Source of the DNA: Rurimicrobium sp040387755
GTDB lineage: Bacteria > Bacteroidota > Bacteroidia > Chitinophagales > Chitinophagaceae
Length of the DNA: 64,000 nucleotides
Reading direction: 5' to 3'
NCBI GenBank assembly: GCA_040387755.1
Contig: JAZKDB010000002.1
Span: 434,001 to 498,000, forward strand
In this document: positions 6,731 through 14,750 of the stretch, piece after piece
Numbering within the stretch: position 1 is the first letter of the stretch
How the letters are laid out: each line of letters opens with the position of its first letter
Notes under the pieces: model-generated
Databases searched by the model: none
What the model saw: only the letters and a program-made list of their open reading frames with translations
Told to the model about the DNA's origin: nothing
Translations under genes and position numbers: made by a program

Positions 6731-7954
6731 ATGAAACACGCTTTTTGCATTTTCTTATTGGTGCTGTCTATAAATGGCTTCGGACAGAATGCAAACATTG
6801 ATCATTTGAAGTTTGCAACTGCTCCCACAATTGATTCATTTGATTATGCAAAGGAATTAAAAGATATGGCAACATCGGCCAGAATCATTGGGATGGGAGA
6901 AGCCACTCATGGAACAGCAGAATTTGAAGAAATCAAAACCGAAATTGTCAAAACCCTGGTGTTGCAATACCACTACAGGCACCTCATTCTGGAAGCAAGT
7001 CTGGCCCAATGCCGGGCTTTAAACGAATATATCTGCTCTGGCCAGGGCAACGCAGAGTTTGTATTGGCTAGCTATGTTTCATGGCCATTCAGTACCAGTG
7101 GATTTGTCCATATGCTGGATTGGTTGAAAGACTATAATAAAAATAAAAGCGCGCAGGAACAAGTGCACTTCTATGGCTGTGATATACAGGGCTCCAGAGC
7201 CTTGAACGCTATGCGCTGGGAGTTAAATAAATTCCATAAAATAAGCGGCTATAACGACACGGTTCTCTTGTGCCAACTGGAAGAAATCAAAGGAAGTGAA
7301 AAAGAAAAACAGGATGGATATCAAAATTTGCTCCAACAATATTCGGCCAAAAAATATGCAACAGCCATAGATTCTATCTCGGCAATAAACATGATAGAGT
7401 CGCAAATATGCTATAATATCAGCCACGGAGGAAAGCGCTACGGCTACAGGGAATTATTATTGTTCCAATATGCCCAATATCATATTCAGTCCTTATCCCC
7501 ACAGGAAAAAGTGATGATTTGGGCACACAACGGACATATATCAAAACACTCAACGCACAGAAAATCTTTAGGTGCCTATTTAAGCGAAGCCTACAAAGAT
7601 GAGTATAAAGCAATAGGATTTGAATTCAACAAAGGAAGTTTTAGAGCAAGCGCAATAGATAGCAGCAAGGTTAAAAGCAATCTGATTGATTTCAGGGTCG
7701 GAGAAAATCCTCAGACATTGGGAGCAATATTATCCGCTAATAATAAAGGCATTCTAGGCATTGATATAGGGGTAAATACTCATCATCCTTTGATAACGGA
7801 AAACCAAGTTATCAATGATGTAGGGGCGGTCTATAGTTATATCACCGCCAAAAAAGAAAATTTCTACACTGAGAAAATAAAATTAAAACGTTCTTTTGAT
7901 TACCTATTCATTGTTGATGAAATGCATCCAACGAAAGGAATACAATTCAAATAA
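6731..7954 (+). CDS. Erythromycin esterase family protein, exported
   Basis: Member of the erythromycin esterase superfamily (PF05139), here with a signal peptide (MKHAFCIFLLVLSINGFGQ). Conserved marks are GMGEATHG (Glu57, His60), FEEIKTEIV, LILEAS, the block FYGCDIQG, and WAHNGHISK late in the domain. Known members (EreA, EreB) hydrolyse the macrolide lactone, but many chromosomal relatives have unknown substrates, so resistance cannot be claimed. Length 407 fits. The frame opens at ATG 6554, but ATG 6731 is chosen because it gives the signal peptide and the upstream 59 codons look non-coding. It lies just after the repeat arrays and converges with lysA. Confidence 0.82.
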   Translation: MKHAFCIFLLVLSINGFGQNANIDHLKFATAPTIDSFDYAKELKDMATSARIIGMGEATHGTAEFEEIKTEIVKTLVLQYHYRHLILEASLAQCRALNEYICSGQGNAEFVLASYVSWPFSTSGFVHMLDWLKDYNKNKSAQEQVHFYGCDIQGSRALNAMRWELNKFHKISGYNDTVLLCQLEEIKGSEKEKQDGYQNLLQQYSAKKYATAIDSISAINMIESQICYNISHGGKRYGYRELLLFQYAQYHIQSLSPQEKVMIWAHNGHISKHSTHRKSLGAYLSEAYKDEYKAIGFEFNKGSFRASAIDSSKVKSNLIDFRVGENPQTLGAILSANNKGILGIDIGVNTHHPLITENQVINDVGAVYSYITAKKENFYTEKIKLKRSFDYLFIVDEMHPTKGIQFK

Positions 7955-7984
7955 TAAGAGGCGCAGCACTAAAAGCATTTCAGA

Positions 7985-8040
7985 TGTGGGTTCCCTTGAC
8001 CTACGGTCGCAAGCTACACTTATGTCGGGGTGACAGCGTG
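7985..8040. repeat. Intergenic GTCACCCCGAC-type repeat copy
   Basis: Read on the minus strand it begins TGTCACCCCGACAT and ends AGGGAACCC. The layout resembles the copy at 10350-10430, which begins GTCATCCCGACGAAGGAGG. It is AT-poor compared with its surroundings and non-coding; the rest of 7955-8167 shows nothing else clear. Confidence 0.45.
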
Positions 8041-8167
8041 TGAATGAGTGATGAAGTGATTGAATAAAAAGAAGCCCCAAGAATGTTGCTTACCCCGATG
8101 GTGCGACCCTTCGTATCCTCTGGACAGGCTCCACGCTTGCTCAAAGAATATGATAATGCTGACAAAA

Positions 8168-8197
8168 AAAAATGCTGCACTCACGCACAGCATTTTT
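8168..8197. terminator. Bidirectional terminator between esterase-like gene and lysA
   Basis: AAAAATGCTG (8168-8177) pairs with CAGCATTTTT (8188-8197). A and T runs on both sides let it serve both convergent genes. Confidence 0.8.
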
Positions 8198-8220
8198 CAT
8201 TATTCATTAAACATGAAGCA

Positions 8221-9432
8221 CTATAAAACTACCTGCCCAATCAGCAAATCGTCAAAAACCTGACGCTCGCGTATGAGGCTGAATGTACCGTCTTTAAACA
8301 TCACTTCGGCAGGCTTGAGGCGGGAATTAAAATTACTGCTCATCTCAAATCCATAAGCACCGGCATTATGAAACACCAGTAAATCCTCTTCACGCACTTC
8401 GTTCAATACCCTATCCCAGGCAAATGTATCGGTCTCACAAATATTACCCACCACAGTATAGATACGTTCTGCACCATTGGGATTAGAGATATTGGAAATC
8501 TTGTGGTAAGAATCATAAAACATCGGGCGAATGAGGTGATTGAAGCCGGAATTAACGCCAACAAAAACCGTGGCCGTTGTTTGCTTAATCACATTGGCAC
8601 TGACTACAAAATAACCACACTCGCTCACCAGGTATTTACCGGGCTCAAACCAAATTTCCAAAGGCTTGCCATACTCTGTTTCAAATTCCTTGATGGCCAC
8701 TGTAAGCTTCTGACCCAGAGATTTGATGTCTGTTTCGCGGTCTTCTTCTTTGTAAGGCACTTTAAAACCGCTACCCAGATCCAAAAACTCCAGTTGCTTA
8801 AAATGTTCTGCTACCGAAAGCAACACTTCCATCGCCTGAAGAAACACGTTGATGTCTTTAATCTCGCTGCCGGTATGCATATGCAAACCCTGAATATGCA
8901 GATTGGTGGTTTTGACTACGCGTACAATATGGCGAATCTGATGAATGGAAATACCAAATTTGCTGTCGATATGTCCTGTAGATATTTTGTAATTTCCACC
9001 AGCCTCAATATGTGGATTGATACGAATGCAAATAGGATAAGAATCTCCATAAAAATTGCCGAACAATTCCAACATAGAGATACTGTCTATATTGATATTA
9101 ACACCCAGACTTACAGCTTCTTTAATTTCATCAAAAGCCACACAATTAGGCGTGAACAGGATTTCCTTTGGTTCAAAACCAGCCTTCAAACCCAACTTTA
9201 CCTCATTGATACTCACACAATCAAGATTAGAACCTAATGACTTGAGATGCTTCAGAATATTAATGTTGGTCAGTGCCTTACAGGCATAAAAAAATCGGGT
9301 CGGATGTCCGCTAAATGCATCGACGAGCTTATTGTACTGTTCAGAAATCTTCTCTGTATTATAAACATACAAAGGTGATCCAAACTGCTCTGCCGCTGCG
9401 ATTAATTGTTCGTTGGTCAGTTGATTTTTCAT
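8221..9432 (-). CDS. lysA: Diaminopimelate decarboxylase
   Basis: PLP enzyme of fold type III. It decarboxylates meso-diaminopimelate to L-lysine, the last step of lysine synthesis, and so draws on the peptidoglycan precursor pool. The PLP lysine is Lys52 in YACKALTN. Further marks are LDCVSINEVKLGLKAGF, the FTPNCV turn, GLHMHTGSEI, LDLGSGFKVPY, WFEPGKYLV and the C-terminal CETDTFAWDR with NAGAYGFEMSSNFNSR. Start is ATG 9432, preceded by a -7 box; the 11 residues further upstream are not conserved-looking. Length 403 is usual. Carboxynorspermidine decarboxylase is a related alternative but has a different active-site loop. Confidence 0.92.
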   Translation of the reverse strand: MKNQLTNEQLIAAAEQFGSPLYVYNTEKISEQYNKLVDAFSGHPTRFFYACKALTNINILKHLKSLGSNLDCVSINEVKLGLKAGFEPKEILFTPNCVAFDEIKEAVSLGVNINIDSISMLELFGNFYGDSYPICIRINPHIEAGGNYKISTGHIDSKFGISIHQIRHIVRVVKTTNLHIQGLHMHTGSEIKDINVFLQAMEVLLSVAEHFKQLEFLDLGSGFKVPYKEEDRETDIKSLGQKLTVAIKEFETEYGKPLEIWFEPGKYLVSECGYFVVSANVIKQTTATVFVGVNSGFNHLIRPMFYDSYHKISNISNPNGAERIYTVVGNICETDTFAWDRVLNEVREEDLLVFHNAGAYGFEMSSNFNSRLKPAEVMFKDGTFSLIRERQVFDDLLIGQVVL

Positions 9433-9439
9433 AAGGGCG

Positions 9440-9447
9440 CAAAAATA
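9440..9447 (-). promoter_or_regulatory. -7 box TATTTTTG for lysA
   Basis: Minus-strand TATTTTTG ends 7 bases before the lysA ATG, implying a very short leader or none. The only upstream TTTTG is too close to be a standard -33 box. Confidence 0.4.
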
Positions 9448-9536
9448 AGCTATGCAGCCACACAAAATGACTGTTTCATATATTTTTTACAAAGAAGTTA
9501 AAACAATAAAATTAATGGACTCGAAGCGAAATATTA

Positions 9537-9544
9537 TATCTTCG
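9537..9544 (+). promoter_or_regulatory. -7 box TATCTTCG for porT
   Basis: The same TATCTTCG octamer is seen before the lipoprotein gene at 2515. The leader would be about 20-25 bases. No clear -33 TTTG. Confidence 0.5.
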
Positions 9545-9571
9545 TGCACGTTAAAGAGACAGTAACCACTT

Positions 9572-10279
9572 ATGCAGGCATACTTTAGATACTTTTTTAT
9601 CACTTTATTTTGCATTTCATTTCTTAATGAGGCAAAAGCACAAATTCATATTGTCAATATGGAAGACCATGATGATAAATCCTATTATTTTGGTCTGACA
9701 TTTGGGTTTAATCAATCCAGACATAGAATTAAATATTCAGATGCGTTTGCTAATACAGACACTTTCTTAAGTATTCAGCCAGGATGGGGCTCCGGTTTAA
9801 ATCTGGGCATTATGGGCAATTTGCGTCTGAATAAGTTTATTGACCTTCGCTTAATTCCATCAATTTCTTTTGCAGAAAAGAAATTGAGGTATAATCAGCC
9901 ACTCAAACCAAATGATATGGCAGATAAGAGTATTGAGTCCATATTCATTCACCTACCCCTTCAGTTTAAGTTTAAAAGCGACCGTATTCACAATTTTCGT
10001 TTTTATGCACTGGCAGGTGGAAAATTTGATTATGATATGGCGGCCAATGCCAATTCCCGTAAAAAAGATGAGTTCCTGAAATTTAAACCTATGGATTTGG
10101 GTTATGAACTGGGCTTTGGTCTGGAATTTTATTATCCCAACTTCATCTTTTCTCCTGAAATCAAATTGAGTGAAGGCCTGATGAATCAAATCTATATTGA
10201 CAGAAGTCTTCCGCTTACTAATGCCATTGACCAAATCCGTACACGCTCTATTGTATTTTCTATTCATTTAGAGGGATAG
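9572..10279 (+). CDS. porT: PorT family outer-membrane protein of the T9SS
   Basis: Beta-barrel protein resembling PorT/SprT, which is needed for type IX secretion and gingipain or adhesin export. It has a signal peptide ending at AKA-QIHIV. The first strand reads YYFGLTFGFNQS. LRLIPSISFAEKKLRY and the C-terminal strands alternate polar and nonpolar residues to the end (SIVFSIHLEG). Length 235 matches PorT. The gene sits alone between lysA and a perfect-palindrome terminator. Its presence fits the three T9SS-tagged cargo proteins in this window. A generic PorT-fold (outer membrane protein beta-barrel) paralogue is the alternative, but the SFAEKKLRY block is typical of true PorT. Confidence 0.82.
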   Translation: MQAYFRYFFITLFCISFLNEAKAQIHIVNMEDHDDKSYYFGLTFGFNQSRHRIKYSDAFANTDTFLSIQPGWGSGLNLGIMGNLRLNKFIDLRLIPSISFAEKKLRYNQPLKPNDMADKSIESIFIHLPLQFKFKSDRIHNFRFYALAGGKFDYDMAANANSRKKDEFLKFKPMDLGYELGFGLEFYYPNFIFSPEIKLSEGLMNQIYIDRSLPLTNAIDQIRTRSIVFSIHLEG

Positions 10280-10300
10280 AAGTCAAAAGTATTTTTCTAG

Positions 10301-10342
10301 GTAAAAGAGCCCTGAAAACAATTGTTTTCAGGGCTCTTTTAC
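10301..10342. terminator. Perfect 42-base palindrome terminator
   Basis: Arms 10301-10321 and 10322-10342 are exact reverse complements (21 bp, starting GTAAAAGAGCCC). In RNA the centre AACAATTGTT supplies the loop. It works for porT and, in reverse, for the gene ending at 10469. Confidence 0.85.
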
Positions 10343-10347
10343 AATTT

Positions 10348-10432
10348 CAACAGTCATCCCGACGAAGGAGGGATCCCAAACTCTAAAAGCCATTCACATG
10401 CAGGCTTCCTCTTTCGTCGAGATGCCTTTTCC
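10348..10432. repeat. Intergenic GTCATCCCGACGAAGG-type repeat
   Basis: Begins GTCATCCCGACGAAGGAGGG and later has CCTCTTTCGTCGAGATGCC, whose TCGTCGAGAT part is an imperfect reverse complement of the start. It is a likely foldable intergenic repeat. The same kind of start is found reversed at 7985-8040. From memory such elements are common in this phylum. Confidence 0.5.
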
Positions 10433-10468
10433 TGTGTACTGTTTAGTTGTTAAAACGTTATTAGTTTT

Positions 10469-12715
10469 CTATTTGTGCTTTGCCAGATATGATCTGAAAT
10501 AACCGCATTCTTTAATGACTTCTGCATAGTATTTTGTACTCTTGAATGTGTTCAAAACAGAGAAATTTGTGGGCGGCATATCTGCATAATCCCAACTGCT
10601 GTAATCTGGTTTTGAGAATAATTTTAAGTAATGATTATTTCGTTCAATTTTGAGCAACAAATACGTGACTTTAGCTTTTTGTTCGTCGGTGCTTGCCGAT
10701 GCTAATGCCATTCTGTAATATTTTTGTGCTATTGAACAATCCAATAACATGGTTCTGAAACAATCAGGAATAATCTCGGGCATGCTATGATAAGCCCCGA
10801 TTACCTCACCTTCGTAGAAAAAACGGGCATTGCCAAAATGGGTCATATTGTAAAAGGCATTACCCAGCAGAAGTGCATTATTATAAACATCATTCGCTGC
10901 TGCTACATTGGCTTTCAGCTCTTTCAACTTTTGTAAAAATGCAATTTTCGAGTACTTTACCTTTTGTGCTGCTGCATGCTCACAATCGTGACAATCTTTT
11001 ATATTTCCATTAAACGGATTGCCCAACAACAGACCATCTTTTAATACACCTGCTTCTTGGATTAATGGAATTGCCTCATCAATTTTATCCTCATAAGCCA
11101 ACAAAATCGATTGATACTCACTTACACTTTCCAGTTTAATGGGGTAAATTGATTTACAATAAGCTTCAAATGGACTGTGGTTTTGTTTTAGTAAAAAGGC
11201 CTTCATCAGATTGACTGATGCAGGTTTTGCATAAAAAGAATCATGGTGATGAAACAATTCCGATTTAAGTATTTCCTTTTGAGCAGCATATTTCCTTGCC
11301 ATCAAATTTCTTGCCCAGCTATATGCATAATCATACCTGAAAACAGGTAAGGATGACACATTCAAATTTTGCAACCAAAGCAAATCCGGTAATAATAATT
11401 CTTCCGTTTTTCCATCCAATTTAGGAGCAGCGGCTAACCGATTCATAAAAACAAACAAACGAAGTTGCGCTTTCGACAAATTGTCTTTTGGCATTGATTT
11501 GATTGCTTTATCATAATATGCCTGTGCGGCTTTATAATCCGTCTTTAAATAATGCAGATAACCCGCAGACAAATGCCAGAAAAAAGGTTTTGCTGAGTTT
11601 TGCTGATCGGCAATGGTACTTACTAAATTAATAGCAGAAGAGGGCAAAGAATCTAATTTCCCTATAAAATCAGAATTGTAATAACTATCGCCGTTTACTT
11701 TGCGCTCCTGAAGATTAACCAGTCTTGCCAACAACAAATCCAGCTTGTCACTCTTAGGGTCAAGGGCATAAATCTCTTTAATAGCGCGCTGTTCATCAAA
11801 ATAAATACCGATTAAATGCCATAGCGTTATTTGCTCTTCTTTGTTTTTGCAGAGGGCTAATGTTTGTTTCCAATCCGTTTCGTTTTGCGGATGAAAACTA
11901 AAATGAGCTACCGTTTTAAAATCGTTACCCACATTATAAATCATGCTGTACAAATAATTGGCCTGTGCATAGTTTTTTTGCTTGTAATAACATCCTGCAA
12001 CATAACTAAGGCAACGTGCAGCAAGGATATTGTAGGGAAAAAGTGTCTTATGTTTTTCGTAGAAATTAATACAACCTGGATAATTTCCTGCAAAAAACTG
12101 CGCCCTCAAAATCTGGAAAAAATAGCGCTGTTTGATGAAATTGTCTTTTGTCTTTTGGAATTCCAAATCCATATTCATCAATACATCCTTTTGCTCTTTA
12201 CTTAATGCTGCTTTGCGGGGCTTGTCATCATCATAATCCCAATAATCAAAGCGGGCAGCAGCATAACTTTCATTGGCTTTGGCATAGCCCAAAAAAGCAA
12301 AAAAAGCAGCAACATTGGTTTTTGATTTTGATTGTACCAACTTCAAAGAATTAATTGAAGGAGGTAAAAAATACAGCGGAACTGTATTTATGCTATCTAT
12401 CATAGATTTCGAAGCATCGATTAACAGATAACGAACTTCCTTATCAGGATAAGAAGCACCCAGATAATCATTCCATTCTTTTACAATGGCATCATTAAAA
12501 CGTTCTACGTGTTTTTCATCATGACCAATTTCGTAATAGAACTCTTCTGAAAAAAAGAAAGGCTTATAACTACTCTCAACAAAAGCTTCCGGTGTAAATG
12601 CAGAATAGGAATACTCATCCCAGTCGCCTCCGGCGCAAGCCCAAATGATACCGTATGATATAAAAGCTACTGCACTAAAAAGCAGCAACAGTTTTTTGAA
12701 AAAAGTCTTTTGCAT
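10469..12715 (-). CDS. Large exported protein of unknown function, helical-repeat type
   Basis: Protein of 748 residues, not recognised with certainty. It has an N-terminal hydrophobic leader ending IIWACAGGDWDEY, where Cys could be a lipobox cysteine. The conserved-looking start (SAFTPEAF, YKPFFFSEEFYYEIG) is followed by long helical stretches. Pairs such as YYKQKNYAQANYLYSMIY and YLKTDYKAAQAYYDKAI read as tetratricopeptide-like repeats. It is probably periplasmic or outer-membrane anchored, acting as a scaffold or binding protein. The start overlaps the 3' end of the upstream lipoprotein gene by 41 bases, so the two are surely cotranscribed and may work together. Confidence 0.75.
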   Translation of the reverse strand: MQKTFFKKLLLLFSAVAFISYGIIWACAGGDWDEYSYSAFTPEAFVESSYKPFFFSEEFYYEIGHDEKHVERFNDAIVKEWNDYLGASYPDKEVRYLLIDASKSMIDSINTVPLYFLPPSINSLKLVQSKSKTNVAAFFAFLGYAKANESYAAARFDYWDYDDDKPRKAALSKEQKDVLMNMDLEFQKTKDNFIKQRYFFQILRAQFFAGNYPGCINFYEKHKTLFPYNILAARCLSYVAGCYYKQKNYAQANYLYSMIYNVGNDFKTVAHFSFHPQNETDWKQTLALCKNKEEQITLWHLIGIYFDEQRAIKEIYALDPKSDKLDLLLARLVNLQERKVNGDSYYNSDFIGKLDSLPSSAINLVSTIADQQNSAKPFFWHLSAGYLHYLKTDYKAAQAYYDKAIKSMPKDNLSKAQLRLFVFMNRLAAAPKLDGKTEELLLPDLLWLQNLNVSSLPVFRYDYAYSWARNLMARKYAAQKEILKSELFHHHDSFYAKPASVNLMKAFLLKQNHSPFEAYCKSIYPIKLESVSEYQSILLAYEDKIDEAIPLIQEAGVLKDGLLLGNPFNGNIKDCHDCEHAAAQKVKYSKIAFLQKLKELKANVAAANDVYNNALLLGNAFYNMTHFGNARFFYEGEVIGAYHSMPEIIPDCFRTMLLDCSIAQKYYRMALASASTDEQKAKVTYLLLKIERNNHYLKLFSKPDYSSWDYADMPPTNFSVLNTFKSTKYYAEVIKECGYFRSYLAKHK

Positions 12716-13745
12716 AACGGGAAATATTCGCAGAATCTAAATCGTAAAAAATAACTTGTTGAAACTGGTTAGGGTAATTTCTCTTCAAATCTGCAATCAT
12801 CGGAACAAAGGTCTTTTCATCTATCTCTTCTACTTTCACTTCATCACCTGCCTGAAAATAGAAGCCTTTCTTGAAAAAAGCCGAGACCGCTTTATATCTG
12901 TTCGCTGATAACTGCACAAATTCTTCCTGGTTTTGAAAATCTCTTGAATTCATTTTATTCAGTAATTCAACAATCCTCCCCTCACGGATATGAATACCCC
13001 AGGCAAATATCGGCAAAGCAATGTCTAATCGCAAAGTGTAAGCAGAAAGAGAAGAAAGGTATTTCTGGCTGGTCTTTTGGTCATAAATAGAATTGAGCAC
13101 ACTTGTATTGATTTCACCCATATTATAGAACATCAATACACCTTTATCTACCGGAGGGATACCGGCTTTTTCGGGATATTTAATCTGATGCAAACGAATA
13201 GTGGCCGACAACATAGCCAGAGAAGCAAAAGTGCCGCCATCTTCATGTGCATCCAGTTTTTCGCGCATTTGCTTCAGGAAATAAAAGTATTTAGGAGCTG
13301 TACTACTGGTCCAGTCGCAATCAATTTGTAAGGCCCTGCATTTGATGCCCACAGATTTGTTGATTTGATTGAGCAAGGTCACTGTTTTATCCACAAGCTT
13401 ATAAATCGACACAGAATCCAGCTCTTCAAATACTTTGTTTTTAATAAACACCACAGGTACTATGGGATTTACAATATCAGCTTTGGCAAACTGAACCGGA
13501 GCAACAGGAATAGCAGTCTTTAAGGTCTCATCATATACAATGTCGAAATAACGCACATATAGTTGCTGCACATTATTTTCTTTCAGGGCTTTAAGCTCTG
13601 TACTGTCTAATTGATAATTTGATTTCCAGTAATAAAAAGAAACAAATGGCTTTAATTTTTCGCCCCCACAGGAACTGATGATTAAAGCAACAAGTAGCAA
13701 TACAGTAAAAGACTTAAGATAACGAGCAGATAAAAATGATTGCAT
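12675..13745 (-). CDS. Predicted lipoprotein of unknown function, TIM-barrel-like
   Basis: 356 residues with a lipoprotein signal (LLLVALIISSCGG). The alternating pattern of short hydrophobic strands (LYVRYFDIVY, ALQIDCDWTSS, GVLMFYNMGEI, ALPIFAWGIHI) suggests a (beta/alpha)8 barrel like that of glycoside hydrolases and DUF3142-type proteins. QIDCDWT could carry acidic active-site residues. No firm family assignment. It is followed by the 748-residue protein with a 41-base overlap, and preceded by rsgA with a 40-base gap on the same strand. Envelope location is well supported; enzymatic function is inference. Confidence 0.72.
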   Translation of the reverse strand: MQSFLSARYLKSFTVLLLVALIISSCGGEKLKPFVSFYYWKSNYQLDSTELKALKENNVQQLYVRYFDIVYDETLKTAIPVAPVQFAKADIVNPIVPVVFIKNKVFEELDSVSIYKLVDKTVTLLNQINKSVGIKCRALQIDCDWTSSTAPKYFYFLKQMREKLDAHEDGGTFASLAMLSATIRLHQIKYPEKAGIPPVDKGVLMFYNMGEINTSVLNSIYDQKTSQKYLSSLSAYTLRLDIALPIFAWGIHIREGRIVELLNKMNSRDFQNQEEFVQLSANRYKAVSAFFKKGFYFQAGDEVKVEEIDEKTFVPMIADLKRNYPNQFQQVIFYDLDSANISRYAKDFFQKTVAAF

Positions 13746-13785
13746 GTGTATGTATAAAATTAGCTTGTATTAAAATGATTTTCTT

Positions 13786-14712
13786 CTACCAGACTTTTTC
13801 GATGGACTCCCAGATAGAGAGATAACTTATATATCGTTCTTCTGAGACAATATCTTTTTCCAAAGCAGCTTTGACTGCACAGCCCGGTTCGTTGATATGC
13901 TTACAATTACTGAAGCGGCATTGCGATAAAAGTCTTTGCATTTCCGGAAAATACTGCGCCAGTTCGTCCTGTGTCATATCAATGAGGCCAAACTCTTTTA
14001 CGCCAGGTGTATCAATAATATGGCCTGAATCGGGCAGGTCAAACATCTCGGCAAAGGTGGTGGTATGCTGGCCCTTCCCACTATAATCCGAGACAATTTC
14101 GGTACGCAATTCAAGATTCGGAATCAGCTGATTAATGAGTGTGCTCTTCCCTACCCCGCTATGGCCACTAAACAAAGTTGTACGGCCTTTTAAAGCATCC
14201 TTCAGATTTTGTAAAGTTTCTGGCTTGTGCGCCGAAATGGGCATAACCCTATAGCCAATTTCGGTATAGATTTTATCCCAGCGCTGTAAGGTATATTCGT
14301 CGTCCTGAGTCAATAAATCTGTTTTATTAATCACCAATATTGCTGGTACCTGATAAGCCTCTGCAGTGACTAGAAAGCGATCAATAAAACCTAAGGAAGT
14401 CTGAGGTTGGGCAATAGTTGCAATCAATAAAACGAGATCGAGATTGGAAGCAACAATGTGTTTTTGATGTTTGTTATGTGGCGAAACACGGACAATATAA
14501 TTGCGCCGATCTTTCACTGTATGAATCATTGCCTGTGCATCTTCCCGCTCTTCCATATCCATCAATACCACATCGCCTACAGCCACGGGGTTGGAAGAAG
14601 AAATATTCTTATCAATCTTCATCTTACCCTTGATACGGGCTTTATACAGCTTTCCCTGCTCATCTCTTACCTGATACCAGCTACCTGTAGATTTATAAAT
14701 AATGCCTTGCAA
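13786..14712 (-). CDS. rsgA: Ribosome small subunit-dependent GTPase RsgA
   Basis: GTPase that checks late 30S ribosome maturation. The domains come in order: N-terminal OB fold, circularly permuted GTPase, zinc finger. G4 NKTD is at 129-132, G1 GHSGVGKST at 183-191 and G3 DTPG at 234-237. The zinc knuckle has Cys265, Cys270, His272 and Cys278. The only usable start in the frame before the upstream stop is TTG 14712, giving the family-typical opening MQGIIYKSTGSWYQV. It lies 38 bases after the ABC permease gene on the same strand. Length 308 is usual. Confidence 0.94.
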   Translation of the reverse strand: MQGIIYKSTGSWYQVRDEQGKLYKARIKGKMKIDKNISSSNPVAVGDVVLMDMEEREDAQAMIHTVKDRRNYIVRVSPHNKHQKHIVASNLDLVLLIATIAQPQTSLGFIDRFLVTAEAYQVPAILVINKTDLLTQDDEYTLQRWDKIYTEIGYRVMPISAHKPETLQNLKDALKGRTTLFSGHSGVGKSTLINQLIPNLELRTEIVSDYSGKGQHTTTFAEMFDLPDSGHIIDTPGVKEFGLIDMTQDELAQYFPEMQRLLSQCRFSNCKHINEPGCAVKAALEKDIVSEERYISYLSIWESIEKVW

Positions 14713-14750
14713 AATTTCTTTAGGTGTTTTTATTAAGATTCAATTAAAAA

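Noticed and set aside
6731..7954. Acquired macrolide resistance gene
   Set aside because: Family membership alone does not show macrolide hydrolysis, codon use resembles neighbours, and no mobile element flanks it.
8503..9237. 244-residue frame antisense to lysA
   Set aside because: It mirrors the lysA codons; lysA has full motif support.
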